Positions 1-5,622 of a stretch of 9,415 bases of DNA are shown in pieces (position 1 is the first letter of the stretch; every line of letters begins with the position of its first letter). This stretch comes from Verrucomicrobiales bacterium (GTDB lineage: Bacteria; Verrucomicrobiota; Verrucomicrobiia; Limisphaerales; Palsa-1400): contig JAQGOW010000054.1 in the NCBI GenBank assembly GCA_028293405.1, positions 1-9,415 on the forward strand, in the 5' to 3' direction. The notes under the pieces are model-generated. The model ran no database searches. It was not told the origin of the DNA and saw only the letters and a program-made list of their open reading frames with translations. Position numbers and translations under genes: made by a program.

Positions 1-2518
1 TCGTTTCAGGACCGTTGGTGATTTCGACGACTGCCGCCTCGATGCCGCCGGCTTGTTGTTGTGTATTTGCACCGGAAGCGGTCAGACCTGCTTTGAATAG
101 TTCAACGGAGACGTTCAGGGTACACGCGGCCACAAGTTTCAGTTTTATTTGCGTAGGCCGTCCATTGGTTACTTCCACCTGGAGCGGCATCGGTTCAGTC
201 GCAACGCGGTTCATGCCGATGCTCTTTTGGTCCAGACGAAGCTTGTAGCTCCCGGGCTTGAGACCAGGCAGCTCGAACTCGCCGTTTGCGCCTGAAACCG
301 CGGCGGCGCCATCCCATCTGAGGACGGCGCGCGGCACAGGTTGCAGCAGCGAGTCATCTGATTCGAAGATTTTTCCACGAATAGAGCCGACGTTTTGTTT
401 CTTACGAATCGGCAAACTTAGCGGGATCGTGTAGCTGATGAACGCAGATGTCTCATTTCTGTGCGTGACATCGTCGCCGATCCAACGCCCGCCGAGAGCG
501 ACTGAGTGCCCATTCCTGAACGTGTAACTGGCAGTCACGTAAGCTGTGTTTTGTTCGTGAGCGACGGTAGAGTCGTAACGATTTTTCGCGAAGCTCGCAT
601 CCACGGTGAGTCGATGAAAGAGCAACCACTTCGCAGACACCCCAAGTGTGGTAGAGCGTTGGGCGCCAGAGATAAAGTATGACGAACCGAACGTGCCAAA
701 GGCCGAATAACTTTGAGACGCCGACGGAGAGTAGGTGAGGTAAAGTCCCGTACGTTCTACGTTATGGTCCTTGCCTGTGAGTTTGTCCTCTGCCACTCCG
801 CCTTCAAGAAAGCCTTGCACACTCAATCTTCCGAAGCTGTGCCCGATACCGAGACGAGCGGAGTTTTCTTCGAGATTGAATTCGGTTGGCTTGAGCATGT
901 CCTGGCGGAGGATATGTCTATATTGCAGCGTCAGGTCCGTGCGCGAAGAGAGGTTATAGAGTAATCCGGGCTGGATCAGCGTCTCATGGTTTGCGACCGG
1001 ACTGCGAGATGGATCATGGGCGAGATTGCTCTCGTAATCGTTGTAGGAAAAATTCCCGCGCAGCCGTTTGTAAATGGGAAAGGCAACGGTGCCATAGGTC
1101 GATGCGGAGTTGTTGTAATAACCAAAGTAGCGCGGTTGCGCGTAGATGCGTTCCAGTGAGTAGTCGACTCCGGACAGCTGTCCTTTGAATTGTGCGCGAT
1201 ACGCGCGATTCTGGTCATGGCCCGGTTGATCACTGTCCGAAAAACCGTATTCAAAGTCGATGTCGAGCGCTTTGCCAAGATGCAACTGCGGCTGAAAGCT
1301 ATAAATGTTCGCCGGCAATGCGTTCGTCAGAAAGCCTGAGTGCCCCTCCTTCGCCAGAAAGTTCGCGCGCATCGTGAATAGATGTGTGAAGTCCTGTTGA
1401 ACAAAGCTGCCGATCTCGTTGAAGGTTTCTTTGCGCCAGCGGCTCTCGAAATAGAACGCGCCCGCGGCTGTATTGGTGCGGTGAAGGTCCACTTCTGCGC
1501 CGCGACCGTAGCCGTAACGTTCGGTCAGCGGTGACAGCGTGTAATTGCGGTCGCCGACGTGGACATCCATCAATTGGTCGAAGTAGCTGACCCGGTATTC
1601 ATCGCGCAACCCGAACGCGTCGCTCTTGCTCAGGGTGTCTGGACCGCGCAGAAGGAAATCAATCTTCTGTGTGCCCTGCTCGTTCAAGTTTCCGGCTCCA
1701 GAAAATTCCATTTGAAAACCTGCGCCACGCCCACTTTGACCCACGCCGGTGAAGCGCATTTGGGCGGGCAATCGAAACCACGGATCACTGTCCCCCGTGA
1801 TTTTAGGAACTATCTCAACCAACAAAGTGCGCGATACTGGTTCTTTCATCGACGACGTTTCAGCAGTGACTTTAAGCGATTGCGTGATCCGTTTGTTCAG
1901 CGTGGCATCGGTGTCAACCGTCACACGAACTGTCTGAGAGTCGCCGGCACCGAGTTCGATGGCTGGATGCTCGATCTGAAACGGGTAAGTCGGCGCACTT
2001 TGGACGTGCAACTTTATCGATTCGCGGCTGTTGCCGCGATTAATCACTTTAACGTGAGTCTCGTAGGTGTCGCCGGCGACAACCAGCGACGGTTTGTCAA
2101 CGAAGAGCACTTCCACTTTGGTGACTGGAAGAATATGGACTGTGAGGGGCGCACTATCAGTAACAGCGTAGTCCTTGCGGCTTTTAATGCCGTAGCGAAT
2201 CTCGTGCTCGCCTGATGCGGCATTCAACGGCACGGAAATGACAACGACACGGACCTGCTGTTCGTTGGGGTGGAGTTGGAACGGCTGGTCAATTGGCGCG
2301 ATCTTCTGCCAACCTTCGGGGAGAGTAATGTCCTCGACGAACTGTTCGTCCCGTGAAAGTTGGCTCGAAACGGCGAAGCTCGCCGTCACGATCTTGCCCG
2401 GCGTGAGTTCGGGCTCTCGCGCAGTGGCCAAACGAACTATCACGCCGTGCTGTTGCGCCAGCAAAGGCAACGACAACAGCAGGAACAACAGCACGACGCA
2501 TATTCCGGTTCTATTCAA
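1..2518 (-). CDS. Usher-like outer-membrane beta-barrel protein (3' end outside window)
   Basis: This frame stays open from 2518 to the window edge, giving at least 839 residues. There is no ATG near its start. An in-frame TGA lies two codons upstream of TTG 2518, and TTG gives a good signal peptide (MNRTGI, then a Leu-rich core, LLA-QQ cleavage near residue 21). That TTG overlaps the stop of the preceding gene by 8 nt, suggesting translational coupling. Residues about 25-130 and 131-240 look like two Ig-like/NEW3-type domains (second begins near VEVLFVDKPSLVVAGD). Residues about 245-705 show alternating, aromatic-rich strands typical of a beta-barrel, with the segment VGDRNYTLSPLTERYGYGRG at 321-340. 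Residues about 710-795 resemble a carboxypeptidase-regulatory/SdrD-B-like domain (GSIRGKIFES, GANGEFELPGLKPGSYKLRLD). By context it is the likely export pore for the two small secreted proteins. The Ig-barrel-Ig order recalls fimbrial ushers, but I see no clear canonical usher signature. A general barrel transporter is the alternative. Confidence 0.8.
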   Translation of the reverse strand, partial: MNRTGICVVLLFLLLSLPLLAQQHGVIVRLATAREPELTPGKIVTASFAVSSQLSRDEQFVEDITLPEGWQKIAPIDQPFQLHPNEQQVRVVVISVPLNAASGEHEIRYGIKSRKDYAVTDSAPLTVHILPVTKVEVLFVDKPSLVVAGDTYETHVKVINRGNSRESIKLHVQSAPTYPFQIEHPAIELGAGDSQTVRVTVDTDATLNKRITQSLKVTAETSSMKEPVSRTLLVEIVPKITGDSDPWFRLPAQMRFTGVGQSGRGAGFQMEFSGAGNLNEQGTQKIDFLLRGPDTLSKSDAFGLRDEYRVSYFDQLMDVHVGDRNYTLSPLTERYGYGRGAEVDLHRTNTAAGAFYFESRWRKETFNEIGSFVQQDFTHLFTMRANFLAKEGHSGFLTNALPANIYSFQPQLHLGKALDIDFEYGFSDSDQPGHDQNRAYRAQFKGQLSGVDYSLERIYAQPRYFGYYNNSASTYGTVAFPIYKRLRGNFSYNDYESNLAHDPSRSPVANHETLIQPGLLYNLSSRTDLTLQYRHILRQDMLKPTEFNLEENSARLGIGHSFGRLSVQGFLEGGVAEDKLTGKDHNVERTGLYLTYSPSASQSYSAFGTFGSSYFISGAQRSTTLGVSAKWLLFHRLTVDASFAKNRYDSTVAHEQNTAYVTASYTFRNGHSVALGGRWIGDDVTHRNETSAFISYTIPLSLPIRKKQNVGSIRGKIFESDDSLLQPVPRAVLRWDGAAAVSGANGEFELPGLKPGSYKLRLDQKSIGMNRVATEPMPLQVEVTNGRPTQIKLKLVAACTLNVSVELFKAGLTASGANTQQQAGGIEAAVVEITNGPET

Positions 2519-3314
2519 GATTCAGTTGATATTGAGCGGCCATGACCTGGTCGCCGCCACCGTCCATGACGAGTAGCGCGGTGTAATCGCCTTTCGGAGC
2601 TTTCGAGAAGTCGAGCAAATGGCGGACCGAACAGCCCGGATAGATGCGTGCTTTGTTCGATTGAAACTTTCCGATGGAGGCTCCTTTGGCATCAAAAAGC
2701 TCCGCCCAGACCGCCGGAATCAACAGTTTTTCACCTGTGTTTTCCAAGTCGACCTGAAGCGTTTGCCTGCCTTCAGCTTTGAGCAACTTTCTACCGGCAA
2801 CTTTGAGATTCGGTCGTCCGCCGGGCACTTCAGTGACGATTTGGACAGCGAAACGGATTACCGAATGAATGCCCAGTTTGTGATCGGGATCCTTCGGGTC
2901 GATGGACGAAGGGGGTGGCGTGGCGGGTTCCACCACGATGATGCTCCAGTAGGTGCCGTTCAAAAGAGGGTTGGCAGGCGCAGTTCCCCGATAGTGGACG
3001 GATAGCGACTCGTGCGGGCGAACCGTAAGCCGGGGTGGACTGACGGTAAACCAACCGGCGTTGGAACGCGGCGCACTGCCGGGATCGCCATAAGTGTTCT
3101 GGCCATTGGCAAGGAAGAGATAATCACGTTGATGAATACGGACGTCCGCGGCGGTATCACCGTTGTTCTGAACCATGATATCGCCTTCAAAAGTTTTTCC
3201 TGGCTCGACATCCTGCGTGCGCGCCAAACTGCCGACGACGGAGATCCCACCGAAAAGTGAATGCTGGAGGAGCAGCCAGCAGGTGAGTTGAATGATGGAG
3301 AATTTAAGTTTCAT
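2511..3314 (-). CDS. Secreted two-Ig-domain protein, candidate periplasmic pilus chaperone
   Basis: A 267-residue protein with an N-terminal signal peptide (MKLKFSIIQ, then a hydrophobic core to about residue 27). Domain 1 (about 32-163) opens with VEPGKTFEGDIMVQNNGD and contains WFTVSPPRLTVRPHESLSV (88-106) and LNGTYWSIIVVEP (118-130). This combines a PapD-like 'SPPRLTV+P' strand with a layout also known from DUF916-type surface-protein-binding proteins. Domain 2 (about 167-267, from NLKVAGRKLL) is a second beta-sandwich with ENTGEKLLIPAVWAELFD. The size and two-domain plan fit fimbrial chaperones (about 230-270 residues), though the canonical chaperone Arg/Lys anchoring pair cannot be assigned by eye. 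The start lies 3 nt after the stop of the upstream secreted subunit, and its stop overlaps the start of the barrel gene. This places it in the same translation unit between subunits and candidate usher. No clear Shine-Dalgarno site is visible, so coupling is likely. Confidence 0.85.
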   Translation of the reverse strand: MKLKFSIIQLTCWLLLQHSLFGGISVVGSLARTQDVEPGKTFEGDIMVQNNGDTAADVRIHQRDYLFLANGQNTYGDPGSAPRSNAGWFTVSPPRLTVRPHESLSVHYRGTAPANPLLNGTYWSIIVVEPATPPPSSIDPKDPDHKLGIHSVIRFAVQIVTEVPGGRPNLKVAGRKLLKAEGRQTLQVDLENTGEKLLIPAVWAELFDAKGASIGKFQSNKARIYPGCSVRHLLDFSKAPKGDYTALLVMDGGGDQVMAAQYQLNLE

Positions 3315-3317
3315 GAG

Positions 3318-3779
3318 CTATTCGAGAGTAAAAACTACGGAGGTGTTATAGCTGGCCGGTGAAAGAGTTGTTGAGACGCCGACGATTTCGAATTGCAGGC
3401 TGACGTAGGAACGATCGCCGGCACCGGAACAAATTTGGGCGTCGATGTTTGACAGATCCACGTACGGCTCCCCACCAGTGACGTAGCCGGTACCCGAACC
3501 GTCGCCGCACCGTCTGACGCGCAAGCCGACATTGCTGTGCCATAGTCCTCCGGACCGACGGACTTTTAGCCGCCAAGCCCCGCCGGACGTGTTACTAACG
3601 GAGACTAACGTCACGCCGACGGGACTTTCATGCTGGGAAATGAGGTGGGAGCCCGCGCCGCGGGACAGATCCGCTGCGTTGATTTGCCGTGTCCAGTCAC
3701 CACTGGTAACAAGGTCTGCAGCAGTCGCCCGGCTCAACAACGACGCGAGCATTAGGAGGGCTGTTGGAAGATGTCTCAT
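3318..3779 (-). CDS. Small secreted beta-rich protein, candidate minor pilin/adhesin subunit
   Basis: A 153-residue protein starting MRHLPTALLML with a signal peptide and an AxA site (ATA at 18-20), so the mature chain probably begins ADLVTSGDW. The mature part is Gly/Ser/Val-rich with alternating hydrophobic residues. It has two cysteines (C91 and C117) that could form a disulfide across the loop YVTGGEPYVDLSNIDAQIC. The C-terminus (SYVSLQFEIVGV, then SPASYNTSVVFTLE) ends in a beta-strand of the kind found at the end of spore-coat-U/Csu-like and other pilin subunits. I do not recognise a specific family. It sits downstream of the larger subunit gene and its hairpin, and 3 nt upstream of the candidate chaperone, so a lower-abundance tip or minor subunit is a reasonable inference. 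An AGGA lies almost directly against the ATG, too close for a standard ribosome-binding site. A second ATG at codon 10 would shorten the signal peptide and is less likely. Confidence 0.78.
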   Translation of the reverse strand: MRHLPTALLMLASLLSRATAADLVTSGDWTRQINAADLSRGAGSHLISQHESPVGVTLVSVSNTSGGAWRLKVRRSGGLWHSNVGLRVRRCGDGSGTGYVTGGEPYVDLSNIDAQICSGAGDRSYVSLQFEIVGVSTTLSPASYNTSVVFTLE

Positions 3780-3800
3780 TTCCTATGAACAAAATTCGGA

Positions 3801-3828
3801 GAAGAGGCGGGAACAGTCCCGCCTCTTC
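3801..3828 (-). terminator. Perfect 12-bp-stem hairpin after the first subunit gene
   Basis: GAAGAGGCGGGA at 3801-3812 pairs without mismatch with TCCCGCCTCTTC at 3817-3828 across a 4-nt loop. On the minus strand the stem is followed a few bases later by a short TTTT run (within 3781-3800). It lies 12 nt past the stop of the 161-residue subunit gene and before the next gene. The T-run is short and not adjacent to the stem, so it may act as a partial terminator and/or a 3' mRNA stabiliser rather than a full stop. Such hairpins after the major pilin gene are known in fimbrial operons, where they raise subunit mRNA over downstream genes. Confidence 0.75.
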
Positions 3829-3840
3829 AATGTGTAAGGG

Positions 3841-4326
3841 TTACGATCCGGCAGTAACAGTGAAGGTCACTGTTTTGCTGTCTGACGAAACTACACCCGC
3901 TGCAGAGGTAGCATTGAACTTGTAGGTGATGCTCTTGCCGCTTTCGTTGAGCGTGGAGATGCCGCAGACCACGTCGGAAGCCGATGTACCGAGGACCACG
4001 TCGCCCGCGCTGGTGGCGCCGGTTGGAGCGGCGAGGTTCACTTTCAGTGTGGTGCCAGCGGCCATGGCCGTGTCGATCTGAGCCGTGATCTTGCGATCTG
4101 ATTCGTTGGAAGTGATCGCATAACTGGTGCTCGAGTCCTGGACGCCATCGGGAGCGTTGCCGGCCGTTGCGGTGCTGATAACCAATGCACCTGGATTGCC
4201 GCTGACCGAGATTTCGTTGATTGCCTGCACTTCGAACGAGACCGTTTGTTGTGCTGTGTTGCCCGCCATGACACAGAGACCTGAACCGATTAAGCCGAGG
4301 GCGATTAGACTGCTAAGTGTTTTCAT
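3841..4326 (-). CDS. Secreted beta-rich subunit, candidate major pilin/surface coat protein
   Basis: A 161-residue protein beginning MKTLSSLIALGLIGSGL with a typical signal peptide, probably cleaved near VMA-G (residue 21). The mature chain starts NTAQQTVSFEVQAINEISVS, a strand-like N-terminus that could serve as a donor strand, and is rich in Ala, Thr, Ser, Val and Gly with almost no aromatic residues. Repeated short beta-strand segments end in KTVTFTVTAGS. There is one mature cysteine (C121). The reading frame is open upstream to an ATG at 4473, but that extension is Cys/Arg-rich, crosses a candidate operator and would bury the signal peptide, so the 4326 start is preferred. It is the first gene of the secreted-protein operon and is followed directly by a strong hairpin, which fits an abundantly made structural subunit. 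I recognise the general look of secreted beta-sandwich surface proteins but cannot name a family. Confidence 0.82.
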   Translation of the reverse strand: MKTLSSLIALGLIGSGLCVMAGNTAQQTVSFEVQAINEISVSGNPGALVISTATAGNAPDGVQDSSTSYAITSNESDRKITAQIDTAMAAGTTLKVNLAAPTGATSAGDVVLGTSASDVVCGISTLNESGKSITYKFNATSAAGVVSSDSKTVTFTVTAGS

Positions 4327-4370
4327 TATTATGGATGTATTATTTATTATTACGTTTATTTCTGTTTTCT
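4327..4370 (-). promoter_or_regulatory. A/T-rich leader without Shine-Dalgarno site
   Basis: The 44 nt directly before the ATG of the candidate major subunit are almost entirely A/T on the minus strand (ACGTAATAATAAATAATAC...) and contain no GGAGG-like site. A weak 5-bp stem (TTGCG/CGCAA, 4371-4384) lies just upstream. Unstructured A-rich leaders of this kind commonly support S1-dependent initiation in lineages that use few Shine-Dalgarno sites. A role as an efficient translation start for an abundant protein is inference. Confidence 0.45.
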
Positions 4371-4446
4371 TTGCGCATCCGCAAGCGCGGCGCGCACGGT
4401 TGCAAATAGCAGCACTAACGCCACAACCACTGCACTTCCGATGATA

Positions 4447-4493
4447 CCTACACGTGTAGGCGTAGTCCGACATTCAGAGCCTAAAGGTGTAGG
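4447..4493. promoter_or_regulatory. Duplicated 14-bp dyad, candidate operator of the surface-protein operon
   Basis: CCTACACGTGTAGG at 4447-4460 is a perfect 14-bp palindrome. A second copy, CCTAAAGGTGTAGG at 4480-4493, differs at two positions. The copies start 33 bp apart, close to three helical turns, and lie about 120-170 bp upstream of the candidate major-subunit start. Two similar dyads on the same DNA face in front of an operon are typical of sites for a dimeric regulator. Which regulator binds is unknown. I could not assign convincing -35/-10 boxes between these sites and the gene. Confidence 0.5.
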
Positions 4494-4821
4494 ACAGCAG
4501 CGAAGATCAGCTGAATTTTGGCAGGGTGCGAGCAACCGACGCTCAGGCTAAGCGAACGTTTCTGTGTGTCGGGTTGGCAGGGTTCGCAATTTCAGGAATT
4601 TCCGGCAGGTCAGAAGCGAAAGGACAAAGAAAGGACTGTTGATTTTGCTGGCAGTTCGCGGAACGTGGTGCTGCCGTGTCCGCGCTTTCACGCTTACTAA
4701 ACCCGTACGAGCACACAGGATTCGAAGGTTATTCGCAACGTTGTTCGATGCGGGTGAACGCGGTCGCTTAATGGCCCTGGCCGTGATCGCTTTCCCTTTT
4801 GTAAGCGCTCGTAAGCGCCCA
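4494..4821. other. Non-coding stretch between regulator and surface operon
   Basis: About 330 nt with no supportable gene on either strand. It holds the 3' flank of the response-regulator gene, including a tandem repeat at 4801-4820, and probably part of the promoter region of the surface operon. Short plus-strand frames here lack plausible starts or domains. I see no tRNA, no strong terminator and no clear remnant of another gene. Confidence 0.5.
4801..4820. repeat. Tandem 10-bp repeat next to the regulator stop codon
   Basis: GTAAGCGCTC (4801-4810) is followed immediately by GTAAGCGCCC (4811-4820), one mismatch apart, starting 1 nt after the stop of the single-domain response regulator. 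The first copy contains the self-complementary core AGCGCT, so a small stem is possible, with a T-run too weak on the minus strand to call a terminator. Confidence 0.5.
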
Positions 4822-5268
4822 CTAAGGAGATGGCTGAGGTGTTTCGGTGGCGATGCCCAATACCTTCTTGATTGTGTTATAATCTTCCGGTTTCAAAGGC
4901 TTCGACATAAAGTGCTGCACGCCCACCTTCTTGAATTTTGCAGCGGACTTTGACGGCTCTCCTCCACTGGCGCCTATCACGTGGAGGTCCACTTGCGCTT
5001 TCGTGAGCCACTTAGCGACTTCCGGCCCCTCAACGTTCGGCATGTTCAGGTCCAGAATGATGAGCTCAGGTAACGGTTGAGCCCACGAACCTAACGTAAA
5101 ACAGACGGTCAAGTAATCGATCAACATCGCACCGTCCAAAAGATGGTGAATCGGGTTTTGAACACCCCAGGCTTCGATAACTCCCCTCAGCGTCTGAGCA
5201 AAAACCACATCATCATCGACGATAAGAATTGGGCGCGCAGTCTTAACAGAATTAGTAGGTAAAGTCAT
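4822..5268 (-). CDS. Single-domain response regulator (CheY/Rcp1-like receiver)
   Basis: A 148-residue protein made of one receiver domain and no output domain. The first strand ILIVDDD carries the acidic pair D18/D19. The phospho-acceptor is D73 in LIILDLNMPN (69-78), and the conserved lysine is K123 in FMSKPLKP (120-127). The long insert between D45 and D73 (DGAMLIDYLTVCFTLGSWAQPLPE) resembles Rcp1-type receivers, where a helix 'DGxxAIxYL' precedes the acceptor strand. The fourth strand reads LHVIGASGGE, where the usual Thr/Ser switch residue appears to be Gly (G99), so signal propagation may be altered. F120 occupies the aromatic switch position. It lies downstream of the histidine kinase and the broken receiver gene on the same strand and is the only intact receiver here, so it is the likely phosphotransfer partner of that kinase. 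With no DNA-binding domain it would act by protein contact or in a phosphorelay. Its ribosome-binding site is weak. Confidence 0.93.
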   Translation of the reverse strand: MTLPTNSVKTARPILIVDDDVVFAQTLRGVIEAWGVQNPIHHLLDGAMLIDYLTVCFTLGSWAQPLPELIILDLNMPNVEGPEVAKWLTKAQVDLHVIGASGGEPSKSAAKFKKVGVQHFMSKPLKPEDYNTIKKVLGIATETPQPSP

Positions 5269-5269
5269 A

Positions 5270-5617
5270 TTGTCCGGTTGTCTTCATTTTGTGCAGATAA
5301 GTGTTTTCAATACTTCTGCGAGCTGAAGTTCCATAAAGGTTACGCGAGGCTTCTATGGACGTCCAGCCTCCTCGCCATGAACTGCAAAATCCTTTCAAAG
5401 TGAGCGCGTTGTTTGCGGATTGCGCGCAGGTCTGCCAGCACTGCCGCTTCCGCAGCGTCGAAGTCGTTTTCGTTTGAATCGACGTTAACGATTTTACGAA
5501 AGTCTTGATGAATTGCTTCATTGTCATCAACGATGAGAATGCGACGATTTTTGTTCCAACCCCCAACGGGCTGTGAACCTTCACTGAGCTGTCGGCTCGT
5601 GTTGTTCGCATAGACAT
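5270..5617 (-). pseudogene. Frameshifted and truncated response-regulator receiver gene
   Basis: A clear receiver N-terminus (NRRILIVDDNEAIHQDFRKI, then DAAEAAVLADLRAIRKQ) is encoded in the frame that ends at the TAA at 5340-5342, but this frame has no start codon after the kinase stop. ATG 5617, 5 nt after that stop, opens a different frame (MSMRTTRADSSV) that would join the receiver frame if the G5 run (minus strand; C5 at 5560-5564) had one more base. Downstream, acceptor-strand features expected after this N-terminus are missing. Other frames keep faint likeness to later receiver parts (GEEAGRP, then LQLAEVLKTLICT where family members often have an LW...ICTAYSD segment). This N-terminal type is usual for larger regulators in Verrucomicrobiota and related groups. 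I infer a decayed gene between kinase and intact regulator; a sequencing error could explain only the first break. Confidence 0.65.
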
Positions 5618-5622
5618 GAAAT

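Noticed and set aside
1559..2215. Plus-strand 218-codon open frame
   Set aside because: It is antisense to the continuous barrel-protein frame, has no domain features or ribosome-binding site, and its composition fits a shadow.
2289..2501. Minus-strand 70-codon ATG frame overlapping the barrel-gene start
   Set aside because: It is out of frame with the long open frame; the TTG-started frame gives a signal peptide and conserved-looking domains.
4259..4326. Possible lipoprotein signal in the major subunit (GSGLC near C18)
   Set aside because: Leu directly before the Cys does not fit a lipobox; ordinary signal-peptidase-I cleavage near VMA is more likely.
4327..4473. Upstream extension of the candidate major subunit to ATG 4473 (210 residues)
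   Set aside because: The extra 49 residues are Cys/Arg-rich, cover a candidate operator and would place the signal peptide internally.
4564..4953. Plus-strand 129-codon frame in the intergenic stretch
   Set aside because: Its second half is antisense to the response regulator and the first half shows no protein-like features.
5252..5617. 121-codon frame from ATG 5617 as an intact gene
   Set aside because: Apart from its first residues it lacks any domain; the receiver motifs lie in another frame, so it is better read as part of a broken receiver gene.
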